Below, piece by piece: positions 24,821 through 34,357 of a stretch of DNA of 64,000 bases. Positions within the stretch are counted from its first letter, which is position 1. Every line of letters begins with the position of its first letter. The notes beneath the pieces are model-generated. The model made no database searches. It was given only the letters and a program-made list of their open reading frames with translations, and was not told the DNA's origin. Source of the stretch: Rhodocyclaceae bacterium (lineage in GTDB: Bacteria; Pseudomonadota; Gammaproteobacteria; Burkholderiales; CAIKXV01); the NCBI GenBank assembly GCA_020248265.1, contig JADCHX010000002.1, positions 510,011-574,010 of the forward strand. Direction: 5' to 3'. The translations under genes were made by a program, and so were the position numbers.

Positions 24821-25867
24821 ATGATCCATTGCCCTTCGGCCTGCCCTTACCCGATGCCCCGACCGTTTCCAGAACCGCGGCCCGAATGCAGTTCCCGCCT
24901 GCTGCTGCGCCCTGGCCGCGCCGCCTGTGCGGCGCTGCTCCTCGCCGCCGCAGGGCATGCGTCAGCGTCCTACCCTGAACGCCCGCTGCGCTTCGTCATC
25001 CCGTTCCCGGCCGGCGGCGTGTCGGACATCATCGGCCGCTCGATCGCGGCGCGCCTGGGTGAATCGCTGAAGCAGACGGTGATCGTCGACAACCGGGTCG
25101 GCGCTGGCGGCACCATCGGCGCAGACGTGGTGTCGAAGGCGACGCCGGACGGCTACACCCTGCTGCTGGGCAGCCTGTCCACCCATGCGATCGCACCGCA
25201 CGTGTTCCGCAAGCTGCCCTACGACCCGGTCACCGGCTTCGCGCCGGTCGGCACGGTGGTGGTGGCACCGAACCTCGTCGGTGCCAGCGTGAAGCTCGAC
25301 GTGCGTTCGGTGAAGGACGTGATCGCGCTGGCAAAGGCGAAGCCGGGCAGCCTGAGCTATGCCTCGTCTGGCATCGGTGCGGTGTTCCACCTGTCGGGCG
25401 AACTGTTCAACCTGCTGGCCGGCATCGACACCGTGCATGTGCCGTTCAAGGGACTGGCCGCGGCCTACCCCGAGGTGGCCTCCGGGCAGATCGGGCTGGT
25501 CTACGACAGCGTGATCTCGGCGATGCCGCACATCAAGGCCGGGCGCGTCCGGCCGCTGGCGATGCTCGGCGCCCGCCGCAGTGCGCTGCTGCCCGACGTG
25601 CCGACGATGGCCGAGGCCGGCGTGCCCGGCTACGACGTGACGTTCTGGCAGGCGCTGTTCGCGCCGCCTGCCACGCCTGCGCCGCTGGTCGCGCGCATCA
25701 ACGACGAGGTGAATCGCAGCCTGACGCTGCCGGAGGTGCGCGAGACCTTCGCCGCCCAGGGAGCCGAGGTGTTCCCGGGCAGCCCGACCCGGCTGGCGGC
25801 GCTGCTGAAGAGCGACATCGCACTGATGGGCAGGCTGGTCCGCCAGGCCAGGGTGCAGCCTGACTGA
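24821..25867 (+). CDS. Bug-family (TctC) substrate-binding protein, tandem copy 1
   Basis: 348-residue periplasmic protein with a Pro/Arg-rich lead and signal ending LLLAAAGHASA, then YPERPLRFVIPFPAGGVSDI. The pocket reads NRVGAGGTIGADV; HVPFKGLAAAYPEV marks a subgroup shared with the next two genes. ATG 24821 (MIHCPSAC) follows GGGGGG closely; other starts at 24794 and 24854 are possible. Directly follows the hydratase operon, so its ligand may be an amide or acid product or a related nutrient. Confidence 0.87.
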   Translation: MIHCPSACPYPMPRPFPEPRPECSSRLLLRPGRAACAALLLAAAGHASASYPERPLRFVIPFPAGGVSDIIGRSIAARLGESLKQTVIVDNRVGAGGTIGADVVSKATPDGYTLLLGSLSTHAIAPHVFRKLPYDPVTGFAPVGTVVVAPNLVGASVKLDVRSVKDVIALAKAKPGSLSYASSGIGAVFHLSGELFNLLAGIDTVHVPFKGLAAAYPEVASGQIGLVYDSVISAMPHIKAGRVRPLAMLGARRSALLPDVPTMAEAGVPGYDVTFWQALFAPPATPAPLVARINDEVNRSLTLPEVRETFAAQGAEVFPGSPTRLAALLKSDIALMGRLVRQARVQPD

Positions 25868-25932
25868 ACCGCAGCACGGCGCCGCGGTGCATCCGCGGCG
25901 CACTCGACGATGGACACCAGGAGCAACCAACC

Positions 25933-26931
25933 GTGAAATCCAGGAATCATCCCGCAATGGCATCGAGCGCACTGATCGGCCGCCTCGCCGGCCTGGCGCT
26001 GGCGGCCGCCCTCCCGCATGCGTCCGCGCAGGATTTCCCGACCCGGCCGGTGCGCCTCGTCGTGCCGTTCGGTGCCGGCGGTGTGTCCGACATCATCGGC
26101 CGCACCCTGGCCGGCCGGATGCAGGAGAGCCTGGGGCAGCCGATCATCATCGACAACCGCGGCGGTGCCGGCGGCTCGATCGGCAGCGACATCGTCGCCA
26201 AGGCGCAGCCCGATGGCCACACCATCCTGCTTGGCAGCAACGGCACGCATGCCATCGTGCCCTACCTCTACAAGAAGCTGCCGTACGACCCGCTGAAGGA
26301 CTTCACGCCGATCGGCATGGTCGCGATCACCCCGACCGTGCTGGCGGTGAACCCCGAACTGCCGGTGAAGTCGATCAAGGAACTGATCGCCTACGGCAAG
26401 GCGAAACCGGGCGCACTGTCGTTCGGCTCATCCGGCATCGGCAGCACGTCGCACCTGGCTGGCGAGATGCTCGGTGCACTCGGCGGCGTGTCGCTCACCC
26501 ACGTGCCGTACAAGAGCGCATCGGCGGCCTATCCCGACGTGTTCGGTGGCCGGGTGCCGATGATCTTCGACAGCGTGCTGTCGATGACCCCGCACCTGAA
26601 GGCCGGCAAGCTGCGCCCGCTGGCGGTCACCACGCCGAAGCGGGTGGCTACCCTGCCCGACCTGCCGACGATGGCCGAAGCCGGGCTGCCCGGCTATGCG
26701 ATCACGCTGTGGATCGCGGTGTTCGGGCCAGCCGGCATGCCGCCTGCGGTCACCGCGCGCCTGAACAAGGAGATCAACCGCGTGCTGATGCTGCCCGAGG
26801 TACGCGACCAGATGGCCGCACAGGGCTCGGAGGTTGCGCCCGGCGCGCCGGCCGACCTGCTGGCCGCAGTGAAGACAGACCTGAAGCGGATGGGCGAGAT
26901 CGTCAAGACCGCGAAGATCCAGCCCGAATGA
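25933..26931 (+). CDS. Bug-family (TctC) substrate-binding protein, tandem copy 2
   Basis: 332-residue periplasmic protein; start GTG 25933 with AGGAG nine nt upstream (an internal ATG at 25957 has no such site). Signal ends ALPHASA, then FPTRPVRLVVPFGAGGVSDI, NRGGAGGSIGSDI and HVPYKSASAAYPDV. It keeps the AAYP subgroup signature of its neighbours. Its stop overlaps the next gene's ATG (ATGA). Confidence 0.9.
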   Translation: MKSRNHPAMASSALIGRLAGLALAAALPHASAQDFPTRPVRLVVPFGAGGVSDIIGRTLAGRMQESLGQPIIIDNRGGAGGSIGSDIVAKAQPDGHTILLGSNGTHAIVPYLYKKLPYDPLKDFTPIGMVAITPTVLAVNPELPVKSIKELIAYGKAKPGALSFGSSGIGSTSHLAGEMLGALGGVSLTHVPYKSASAAYPDVFGGRVPMIFDSVLSMTPHLKAGKLRPLAVTTPKRVATLPDLPTMAEAGLPGYAITLWIAVFGPAGMPPAVTARLNKEINRVLMLPEVRDQMAAQGSEVAPGAPADLLAAVKTDLKRMGEIVKTAKIQPE

Positions 26932-27914
26932 AGTCCACTGACCTCTTCGCAGTCGCTTTCACTTTCGGTGTCGCGGTCGCCGCGACGCTGTCCCCCGTGC
27001 TCGCACATGCGCAGGCCGATACCTTCCCCAACCGGCCGCTCCGCTTCATCGTGCCGTTCGCACCGGCCGGCGTGTCGGACATCGTCGCGCGCACCATCGG
27101 CGCCCGCCTCCAGGAGACGCTCGGCCAGCCGGTGATGTTCGACAATCGCGGCGGTGCCGGCGGCACCATCGGCACGGACCTTGTCGCCAGGGCGAACCCG
27201 GACGGTCACACGATCAGCATCGGCAACCTTTCCACGCACACCATCGCGCCGAGCGTGTATCGCAAGCTGCCCTACGATCCGCTGAAGGACTTTTCGCCGA
27301 TCAGCATGGTCGCCACCGCGCCGAACGTGATGGCTGCTACCGCCGCACTGCCGGTCAAGTCGCTGAAGGACGTGATCGCGCTGTCGAAGACGCGTTCATT
27401 GTCATTCGCGTCCTCCGGCGTGGGTACGGTGTTCCACCTGGCGGGTGAGATGGTCAACACCATGGCCGGCATCGACATGGTCCATGTCCCCTACAAGGGC
27501 GTCGCTGCGGCCTACCCCGAGGTGATCGCGGGAAGCGTGCCGCTGATCTTCGACAGCCTGATTTCCGCCTCGGGCCACATCAAGGCCGGCCGCATCCGGC
27601 CGCTGGCGCAGACCGGCAGTGTCCGCTCGCCGGTGCTGCCCGACGTACCGACGATGGTCGAGGCCGGCCTGCCGGGCTTCGAACTGAATTTCTGGATCGG
27701 CATCTTCGCGCCCGCGAACACGCCTGCCTCCGTCGTTGGGCGCCTCAACACCGATACGCGCAGGGCATTGAATACGACGGAGGTGCGCGAGCAGTTCGCC
27801 GCCCAGGGCGCCGACGTGGTCGGCACCTCGCCGAAGGAACTGCAGGAACTGATCCGCAGCGGCATCCCGCGGATGGCAAAGCTGGTCAAGGCGGCGCGTA
27901 TCGAGCCCGAGTGA
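26928..27914 (+). CDS. Bug-family (TctC) substrate-binding protein, tandem copy 3
   Basis: 328-residue periplasmic protein with a clean signal, MKSTDLFAVAFTFGVAVAAT, cleaved after AHA. FPNRPLRFIVPFAPAGVSDI, NRGGAGGTIGTDL and HVPYKGVAAAYPEV follow. The three tandem copies probably arose by duplication; copies 2 and 3 are translationally coupled, so they are made in fixed ratio. Confidence 0.9.
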   Translation: MKSTDLFAVAFTFGVAVAATLSPVLAHAQADTFPNRPLRFIVPFAPAGVSDIVARTIGARLQETLGQPVMFDNRGGAGGTIGTDLVARANPDGHTISIGNLSTHTIAPSVYRKLPYDPLKDFSPISMVATAPNVMAATAALPVKSLKDVIALSKTRSLSFASSGVGTVFHLAGEMVNTMAGIDMVHVPYKGVAAAYPEVIAGSVPLIFDSLISASGHIKAGRIRPLAQTGSVRSPVLPDVPTMVEAGLPGFELNFWIGIFAPANTPASVVGRLNTDTRRALNTTEVREQFAAQGADVVGTSPKELQELIRSGIPRMAKLVKAARIEPE

Positions 27915-28043
27915 CGCTCGAGGTTGCACGCGGGACCGGAAAAGTAGTAGCTTCAGCACATATCGTATAGCCCCGCAAGAGGGTTCCCGGTGCAGGTCGG
28001 CGCCCGCCGCCCACCGGCTGCGAATGCCTGAGCGGGGAGAATA

Positions 28044-29072
28044 ATGGCCGATCATCCGGTGTCCCAATCGTTCTCGCGCAGCAGGCCGGTTCGTGTGTTC
28101 GCCGCCGCCGTCCTCGTCTCGCTGGTGATCGCGGCCTGCGCGACCGGCGGCGGACGCAACGACCGCCTGTCACAGCTGCCGCCCCCGCCAAGCCCCGAGA
28201 ACAATCCGACGACTCCGGCCAAGGTTGCACTCGGCAAGCAGTTGTTCTTCGACAGCCGGCTTTCCGGCAGCGGCCAGAACAGCTGCGAGTCCTGCCATTA
28301 CCGCGACCTGGGATGGACCGATGCGAACCCGCTGTCGCGCCGGGACGATGGCGCGCTCAACACCCGGCACACGCCGACGCTGTACAACGTTGCCTACCTG
28401 AAGAGCTGGTACTGGGATGGCCGTTCGGCGACGCTGGAAGCACAGATCCTGGCGGCCTGGCGTAACCAGATGAGCGGCGACCCGGTCAAGGTGGCGGCGC
28501 AGCTGGCCAGCATTCCCGCCTACGCCGCGCAGTTCAGGCAGGTGTTCGATGCCGCACCCTCGGGCGACACCATCGTGCAAGCGCTCGCCGCGTATCTGCG
28601 CACCAAGAACAGCGGCGATTCCACCTGGGACCGGCACGAGAAGGGCGAACCCGCCGCCGTGTCGGCCGATGCAATCGCGGGCTTCAACGTGTTCATGGGC
28701 AAGGGCCGCTGCGCCGTCTGCCATACTCCGCCGCTCTACTCGGACAGCAGCTTCCACAACACCGGCCTCGAGGCTGGCAAGGCCAAGCCTGACCCCGGCC
28801 GCTTCGGAGTGACCAAGCAGCCGCAGGACATGTCGGCGTTCAAGACACCGACACTGCGCTCGGTTGCGATCTCCGGGCCCTACTTCCATGACGGCAGCGT
28901 GAGTTCGCTGGAGGCCGCGGTGCGCTACATGGCCAGTGGTGGCCGCGCCGATCCGAACAAGTCGCCGCTGTTGATCGATACCCAGTTGACCGACACGGAA
29001 GTGCGGCAGGTGGTGGCGTTCCTCCGTACGCTGACCAGCCATGAGCCGCTGGTGCGACCGGCGCTCCCGTAG
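28044..29072 (+). CDS. Dihaem cytochrome c peroxidase/MauG-family lipoprotein
   Basis: 342-residue periplasmic lipoprotein: hydrophobic signal with lipobox LVIAAC (Cys at about residue 32). Two haem-binding sites, CESCH and CAVCH, are placed as in bacterial di-haem peroxidases; NTRHTPTLYNVAYLKSWYWD and FKTPTLRSVAISGPYFHDG are family blocks. It could reduce H2O2 or, like MauG, oxidise a protein partner. The ATG at 28044 follows GGGGAG. No partner gene is adjacent; the 129 bp upstream has no clear promoter. Confidence 0.92.
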   Translation: MADHPVSQSFSRSRPVRVFAAAVLVSLVIAACATGGGRNDRLSQLPPPPSPENNPTTPAKVALGKQLFFDSRLSGSGQNSCESCHYRDLGWTDANPLSRRDDGALNTRHTPTLYNVAYLKSWYWDGRSATLEAQILAAWRNQMSGDPVKVAAQLASIPAYAAQFRQVFDAAPSGDTIVQALAAYLRTKNSGDSTWDRHEKGEPAAVSADAIAGFNVFMGKGRCAVCHTPPLYSDSSFHNTGLEAGKAKPDPGRFGVTKQPQDMSAFKTPTLRSVAISGPYFHDGSVSSLEAAVRYMASGGRADPNKSPLLIDTQLTDTEVRQVVAFLRTLTSHEPLVRPALP

Positions 29073-29090
29073 CGCAGCGCCGCCGCAGCT

Positions 29091-29765
29091 TCAACCGGCC
29101 GGGCGTGGCTCGAACGCGATGCGCAGGGCCAGTGCCATCAGCACGCCGCCCATCACCCAGCGCTGCGCCGCCAGCCACGCCGGGTTGCGGGCGAACCAGC
29201 GCGCAATCGCTGCGGCCGTGCAGATCATCCAGACATCGAACAGTATGCTGATGACGATCTGCACTCCGCCCAGCGCGACCGACTGCAGCAGCACCGACCC
29301 GCGAGCCGGATCGACGAACTGCGGGAACAGCGCCAGGTAGAACATCGCGACCTTCGGGTTGAGCAGGTTGGTCAGGAAGCCCTTCACGAACAGCGCCCGC
29401 GGCGACTCCGCCGGCAAGGCGCGCGGCTCGAGCGGCGAGCGGGCGCCGGGCCGCACCGTGTCCCAGGCCATCCACAGGAGGTAGAGCGCGCCGGCGAACT
29501 TCACCGCATCGAAGGCGACCGGCACCGCGACCAGCAGCGCCGACAGGCCGACCGCCGCGCACAGCATGTGCACGACGAACCCGGCCAGCACGCCGGCCAG
29601 CGAGACCATGCCGGCCGCGCGCCCCTGGCAGATCGCCCGCGACAGCAGGTAGAGCATGTTCGGGCCGGGCGTCACCACCAGCACGACGCAGGCGGCGACG
29701 AACAGCAGCAGGTCGGGCAGCGGGATGGCAGGGATGGCTGGGATGGCGATCACGGGGATGGACAC
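29091..29765 (-). CDS. LysE/RhtB family exporter
   Basis: 224-residue inner-membrane transporter, usually an amino-acid or homoserine efflux protein. About six hydrophobic segments; VVTPGPNMLYLLSRAICQGR and KGFLTNLLNPKVAMFYLALFPQF are the family signatures. No ATG lies before the first segment; GTG at 29765 (or 29753) gives the expected length, so the start is uncertain. Divergent from the alpha/beta hydrolase at 29836. Confidence 0.9.
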   Translation of the reverse strand: MSIPVIAIPAIPAIPLPDLLLFVAACVVLVVTPGPNMLYLLSRAICQGRAAGMVSLAGVLAGFVVHMLCAAVGLSALLVAVPVAFDAVKFAGALYLLWMAWDTVRPGARSPLEPRALPAESPRALFVKGFLTNLLNPKVAMFYLALFPQFVDPARGSVLLQSVALGGVQIVISILFDVWMICTAAAIARWFARNPAWLAAQRWVMGGVLMALALRIAFEPRPAG

Positions 29766-29835
29766 AGGCGACAGCCACGATACCCTACCGTGTCGCCGCG
29801 ATGAAGCCGGCCGACGTACCCAGGGAGGAACACCG

Positions 29836-30852
29836 ATGACCGCACCCGACACCCGCCGCCGCGTCGCCCTCGGAACGATGCTGGGCGCGCCGCTGGCACT
29901 GGCTGCCGCCGGTTCCAGCCTGCCGTCGAGCGCCGCGGCCGCCGAGGCCGCCACTGGCGCGAAGGCGCCGCGCGCCCGTGGCCCCGAGGTGTACATGGGC
30001 CTGGACCAGCGCGAACTCGACGACGCCTACGACCAGCGGGTCTGGGCGCCGAACCGCGACACGGTGACGCGGCGCATGGACAATACCTGCGACGAGGCAC
30101 GCCGGCGCCTGGGCGAGCCGCTGCGCCGCGCCTACGGCGACAAGCCGGTCGAGGGCCTCGACCTCTTCCGCACCGACCGCCCGAACGCACCGATCCAGCT
30201 CTACATCCACGGCGGCGCCTGGCGCAGCAACACCGCACGCGACCATGCCTACCCGGCCGAGACGGTGGTTCGTGCCGGCGCGCACTTCATCGCGATCGAC
30301 TTCGACAACGTGAACGGCACCGGCGGCAGCCTGTTTCCGATGGTCGACCAGGTGCGCCGCGCGATCGCATGGACATACCGCAATGCGAAGGGCTTCGGCG
30401 GCGACCCGGACCGGCTGTACGTGTCCGGCCGCTCCTCGGGCTCGCACCTGGGCGCCTGCGCGGCGATCACCGACTGGCAGGCCTTCGGCCTGCCCGCCGA
30501 TGCAGTGAAGGGCTATGTACTCCAGAGCGGCATGTACGACCTGCGCGGCCCGCGGCTGTCACAGCGCAGCAGCTACGTGAAGTTCACCGACGCGATGGAA
30601 CACGAGCTGTCGCCGCAGCGCCACCTCGCCCGCATCGGTGCGCCGCTGGTGGTGCTCTGGGGATCGGACGACTCGCCCGAGTTCCAGCGCCAGGGGCGGG
30701 ACTTCACCGCGGCACTGCAGAAGGCCGGCAGGCCGGCACAGGGCATCCTGTGCACCGGCTACAACCACTACGAGATGGCCGAGAGCTTCGCCAACCCGTA
30801 CGGGCCGGTCGGCCGCGCAGCGCTCGAACAGATGAAGCTCGCTCGCGCCTGA
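29836..30852 (+). CDS. Tat-exported alpha/beta hydrolase (arylformamidase/esterase-like)
   Basis: 338-residue hydrolase with a twin-arginine signal (DTRRRVALGTMLGAPLALAA), so it is likely periplasmic. The oxyanion motif is IHGGAWR; the nucleophile is the Ser of GRSSGSH, the acid Asp is in WGSDDSPEF and the base His in GYNHYEM, as in arylformamidase-like esterases (COG0657). Kynurenine formamidase is the nearest named activity, but that enzyme is cytosolic, so substrate is open. The ATG at 29836 follows GGGAGGAA. Confidence 0.85.
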   Translation: MTAPDTRRRVALGTMLGAPLALAAAGSSLPSSAAAAEAATGAKAPRARGPEVYMGLDQRELDDAYDQRVWAPNRDTVTRRMDNTCDEARRRLGEPLRRAYGDKPVEGLDLFRTDRPNAPIQLYIHGGAWRSNTARDHAYPAETVVRAGAHFIAIDFDNVNGTGGSLFPMVDQVRRAIAWTYRNAKGFGGDPDRLYVSGRSSGSHLGACAAITDWQAFGLPADAVKGYVLQSGMYDLRGPRLSQRSSYVKFTDAMEHELSPQRHLARIGAPLVVLWGSDDSPEFQRQGRDFTAALQKAGRPAQGILCTGYNHYEMAESFANPYGPVGRAALEQMKLARA

Positions 30853-30867
30853 AGCGCGTCGCCCGGC

Positions 30868-31623
30868 CTATGCTTCGAGCCGGAACACGGTCGTCGTCTC
30901 GAGGTCTTCGCCGAACCAGGCGATGATCCGTGCATCGCGCTTGCCCAGGTACTCGGTGCGCCCGTCGACCTGGATCATCGGCACGTCGTGACCCGGCACC
31001 AGCACGCTGCCCTTCTTCTTCTGCCAGTAGCCCCAGATAGACTCGATCGAGGCCGCCGACTGCGCGGCGTTGAAGGTCATGTCGGTGCCGCGCGAGAGCA
31101 TCTCGGCACGGTTCTTCGCGGCATCGCCGGTGAACACGATGTCGCGTTCGCGGCCGTGCAGCACGTAGACCATGCAGCCGGGCGTATGGCCGGGCGCGAG
31201 ATGCGCGGTCATGCCGGGGAACACGGTGTCGCCGTCGGCTGCGGTGGCGAGCGTCGGCCAGGTCTTCAGCGCACGCACGTACAGCTCCGGCACCGGCGAC
31301 TCGCCCCAGGGCTGCTCCGCTGCCCAGCCGAGTTCGTCCGCACCGATCACGATGCGCGCATTCGGGAACAGCGTGAAGTTCACCGAGTGGTCGTAGTGCG
31401 AATGGGTCAGGATCACGTCGGTGACATCGGCCGGCTTCACGCCATGGTCGGCCAGCCGCTCGCGCAGCAGGCGGCGCATGCCGAAGGACCCGGTATCGAC
31501 CAGCGCCACGCGGCCTTCACCGCGGATCAGCACCACCGAACTCCAGCCCATGCCACCGTGGCAGACCGCCTTGCCGGGGAATCCCTGGACGACGATCTCG
31601 ATGTCGTAATTGTCGAATTTCAT
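30868..31623 (-). CDS. MBL-fold metallo-hydrolase
   Basis: 251-residue cytosolic metallo-beta-lactamase-fold enzyme. The zinc motif is LTHSHYDHSVNF (HxHxDH); a further His lies in HLAPGHTPGC, an Asp in VFTGDAAKN and a His in VPGHDVPM. This fits lactonase- or thioesterase-type members rather than true beta-lactamases. The ATG at 31623 begins MKFDNYDIEIVVQG. First of four leftward genes that may be co-regulated; the substrate is not evident. Confidence 0.9.
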   Translation of the reverse strand: MKFDNYDIEIVVQGFPGKAVCHGGMGWSSVVLIRGEGRVALVDTGSFGMRRLLRERLADHGVKPADVTDVILTHSHYDHSVNFTLFPNARIVIGADELGWAAEQPWGESPVPELYVRALKTWPTLATAADGDTVFPGMTAHLAPGHTPGCMVYVLHGRERDIVFTGDAAKNRAEMLSRGTDMTFNAAQSAASIESIWGYWQKKKGSVLVPGHDVPMIQVDGRTEYLGKRDARIIAWFGEDLETTTVFRLEA

Positions 31624-31670
31624 GCCAGTTCCGTTCTTCCGTTCGAATATCCCTGCATGTGCCGCAAGGG

Positions 31671-32174
31671 TCAGGGAGAGGCGGGCTTGCAGTCGCCGAG
31701 CCGCTTGCCGCTCAGTTCGTTGTTCATCTGCATCGACTTGCCGTCCGCGCCGGTCATTACCAACGATGACTGCATCGCGTAGCTGTCGGCGGTGAGCGTG
31801 ACCGATCCGTCGCCGGCCATCTTCACGCGGCCGGTGCATTCGAGCTTCCAGCGGGTGGTGCTGCCCTGGGTGCGCTGGTCGAACACCTTGCACTGCTCGG
31901 AGCCCGGCGGCCGGCTGGCCCTGGCCTGCAGGTCCTGTATCTCCTGGGCGCTGATGCATTTCTTGAGCACGATCGGCGGCATCGGCTTGGCTCCGGGAAC
32001 GTCCGCGCGGACGGTCATCTCCCACAGGCCTTCGCGGAAGTTGCCGGCGATCGGCGGCACGGCGGCCTCGGCCGGCACGGCCGCCGTGGCCAGCAGCCAC
32101 AGTACGCCTGCGCCCGCGGCAACCACCGCAGCCCGTACCGCGCACATCGGGGGAACTTCGCCTGTCCTGCTCAT
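31671..32174 (-). CDS. DUF3617 family exported protein
   Basis: 167-residue protein with a signal peptide (AAVVAAGAGVLWLLATAAVP, cleaved after AEA) and a DUF3617 core: FREGLWEMTVRADVPGAKPMPP, KKCIS, WKLECTGRVKMAGDGSVTLTAD and ending GKRLGDCKP. Four cysteines could form two disulfides. Function is unknown. An AGGAG site lies at ideal distance from the ATG at 32174. Confidence 0.85.
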   Translation of the reverse strand: MSRTGEVPPMCAVRAAVVAAGAGVLWLLATAAVPAEAAVPPIAGNFREGLWEMTVRADVPGAKPMPPIVLKKCISAQEIQDLQARASRPPGSEQCKVFDQRTQGSTTRWKLECTGRVKMAGDGSVTLTADSYAMQSSLVMTGADGKSMQMNNELSGKRLGDCKPASP

Positions 32175-32222
32175 CGTCGGGCTCCTGTGGCATCGCCGCA
32201 TCGGGTCGTCGCGTCCGAACGT

Positions 32223-33209
32223 TCAGCCAAGCAGCGCCATCGCGCTGCGTCCGTGGATCCATTCCCGTTCCTCGTCGCTCAGGCGCGGAACCCGCTCGAG
32301 GCTGGCGATCGGATCGAAATCGGCCATGTCGAACGGGCAGTCGGTGCCGATCACGACACGGTCGGCACCCATCGTGTCGATCAGGTGCCGCACCGACTGC
32401 GGCAGGTGCGCCAGCGAGTCGTACCAGAAACGGCGCCGGTACTCGGTCGGGGGGTGCGCGATGTGCTGCTGCGCCTCGGCGCGCACCTCGAAGCCATGGT
32501 CGAAGCGGCCGATCTGGTAGGGCACGAAGCCGCCGGCATGGGGCAGCACGATCTTCAGGCCCGGGCAGTCGTCGAGTGCGCCACTGAAGATGAGGTGCGC
32601 CACCATGATCGTGGTGTCGAGCGGATAGCCGATGAAATTGCGCAGGTAGTAGTCGTCCATGCCGCCCTTCGCCACGCACTGGTAGGGATGCGTGAAGAGC
32701 GACATGCCGAGCTGCTCGATGGTGCGCAGCACCGGACGGAACTTCATCGAAGCCAGCAGTTCGCCCTCGATCGAGGTGCCGGTCTCGACCATCCGGAAGC
32801 CGTATTCCTTCTTCGTGCGTTCGAGCTCCGCGATCGCCGCATCGGGATCCTGCATCGGCAGCGTCGCCATCCCCTGCAGCCGGGACGGATGGCTGGCGAC
32901 CATCTGCGCGATGCCCTCGTTCACCAGCTGCGCTGCCGCCAGGCCGGCGTCGGCCGGCAGCCAGTAGCAATAGGCGGGCGGCCCGGCGGAGATGACCGAT
33001 ACGTCGAGGCCGAGCCGGTCCATCTTCTCGACCTTCGCATCGGCATCGTGGAACGCGACATCGAGCGGTACCGCGTGGCTGCCGCGCACGATGAAGCGCC
33101 GCTCGCCGCGCTGCTCCACGGTCGCATGGAAGCGCGCCGGATCGGCCTCGATGGCGTCGAGGAACGGCTGCGGGATCACATGGGAATGCAGGTCGATGCG
33201 CTGCGCCAT
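32223..33209 (-). CDS. Amidohydrolase family (ACMSD-like) decarboxylase
   Basis: 328-residue TIM-barrel metalloenzyme of the aminocarboxymuconate-semialdehyde decarboxylase-like group, which decarboxylate or hydrate aromatic-pathway acids. HxH is RIDLHSHVIP; later ligands are the His of VLPHAGGFVPYQIGR and the Asp of IGTDCPFD. The ATG at 33209 starts MAQRIDLHS; the longer frame adds non-conserved residues. A paralog follows it immediately upstream on the strand (33303-34295), so this is a tandem duplication or a two-step pair. Confidence 0.88.
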   Translation of the reverse strand: MAQRIDLHSHVIPQPFLDAIEADPARFHATVEQRGERRFIVRGSHAVPLDVAFHDADAKVEKMDRLGLDVSVISAGPPAYCYWLPADAGLAAAQLVNEGIAQMVASHPSRLQGMATLPMQDPDAAIAELERTKKEYGFRMVETGTSIEGELLASMKFRPVLRTIEQLGMSLFTHPYQCVAKGGMDDYYLRNFIGYPLDTTIMVAHLIFSGALDDCPGLKIVLPHAGGFVPYQIGRFDHGFEVRAEAQQHIAHPPTEYRRRFWYDSLAHLPQSVRHLIDTMGADRVVIGTDCPFDMADFDPIASLERVPRLSDEEREWIHGRSAMALLG

Positions 33210-33302
33210 CGGGATGGGTCCGGTCGTGAGTGTCGCCCGCATTATCCCCGGATCGGCGCGGTGCCGGCGCGTACGGCGCTCGACCGTACGCGCCGGCCTT
33301 CG

Positions 33303-34295
33303 TCAGCCGGACTCGCCGAGCAGCGTGTATGCCGTCCTGCAGCAGATCTGCTCACGCTCCTGCGGCGTGAGCCGGGGCACCGCGTCGAGGTTGGCGATCG
33401 GCGTCTCGTCGCCCATGTCGTACGGCGAGTCGGTCCCGAGCACGCAATGGTCGGCGCCGACGCTGTCGATCAGGTGCCGGGTCGACTGCGGGTTGTGGGT
33501 CAGGCAGTCGAAGTAGAACTTCTTGAAGTGGTCGACCGGCGAGGTGGTCGACAGCGCACGCGCTTCCGGGCGCACCGAGTGGCCGTGGCGGAAGCGGCCG
33601 ATCTGGTAGGGCACGTAGCCGCCACCGTGCGCGAGCAGGAAGCGCAGCTTCGGCACCTCGTCGAGGGCGCCACTGAACATCATGTTGGCGGTGAAGATGG
33701 TGGTCTCGAGCGGGTTGCCGATCATGTTGATCAGGTAGTACTTGTCGAGGCCCATGTCGGTGCACCACCAGTTCGGATGCACGAACACGAACACGCCGAG
33801 CTGCTCGGCGGTCTTGAACAGCGGCCGGTACTTCGGATCGGCCAGCTGCTGGTTGTTCACCATCGCCTGCATCTCGACCGCCTTGAACTTGTACTCGCGT
33901 ACCGCGCGCTCGAGTTCGGCGATCGACGCATCGACGTCCTGCAGCGGCAGGCTCGCCATGCCGCGCAGCCGGTCGGGCCGCTTCGCCACCATCGCGGCAA
34001 TGCCGTCGTTGTGCAGCTTTGCGATCTTCAGGCCGATCTCCGGCTTCGTCCAGTAATAGAACGTCGGCGGCGCAGCCGAGATCATCGAGATGTCGATGCC
34101 CTTCTTCTCCATCGCCTCGACCTTGGCGTCGGCGTCGTAGTACTCCGGCACCAGCGGGAAGCTGTTCTCCTTGCGCACCACGCGGCGCTTGTCGCCCTCG
34201 CCTTCGATGCGGGTCTCGAAGGTCGCCTGGTCGGCGATTACGGCATCGATGACCCCCTGCGGGATCACGTGGTTGTGCAGGTCGATTCGTTTCAT
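33303..34295 (-). CDS. Amidohydrolase family (ACMSD-like) decarboxylase, paralog
   Basis: 330-residue homolog of the preceding gene: IDLHNHVIPQ, LLAHGGGYVPYQIGR and LGTDSPYDMGDE. The DVSVISAGPP region of the neighbour is DISMISAAPP here. Ligand positions are conserved in both, so each should be active, perhaps on different substrates. Its ATG at 34295 lies about 60 nt from a TATACT box on the minus strand (34358-34363), facing away from the dehydrogenase gene. Confidence 0.88.
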   Translation of the reverse strand: MKRIDLHNHVIPQGVIDAVIADQATFETRIEGEGDKRRVVRKENSFPLVPEYYDADAKVEAMEKKGIDISMISAAPPTFYYWTKPEIGLKIAKLHNDGIAAMVAKRPDRLRGMASLPLQDVDASIAELERAVREYKFKAVEMQAMVNNQQLADPKYRPLFKTAEQLGVFVFVHPNWWCTDMGLDKYYLINMIGNPLETTIFTANMMFSGALDEVPKLRFLLAHGGGYVPYQIGRFRHGHSVRPEARALSTTSPVDHFKKFYFDCLTHNPQSTRHLIDSVGADHCVLGTDSPYDMGDETPIANLDAVPRLTPQEREQICCRTAYTLLGESG

Positions 34296-34357
34296 CGAAG
34301 CTCCATCGGTATCGGTACGGTCGGTGCCGGGGTTCGCATGCAGGCCGGCGAGCGCGG

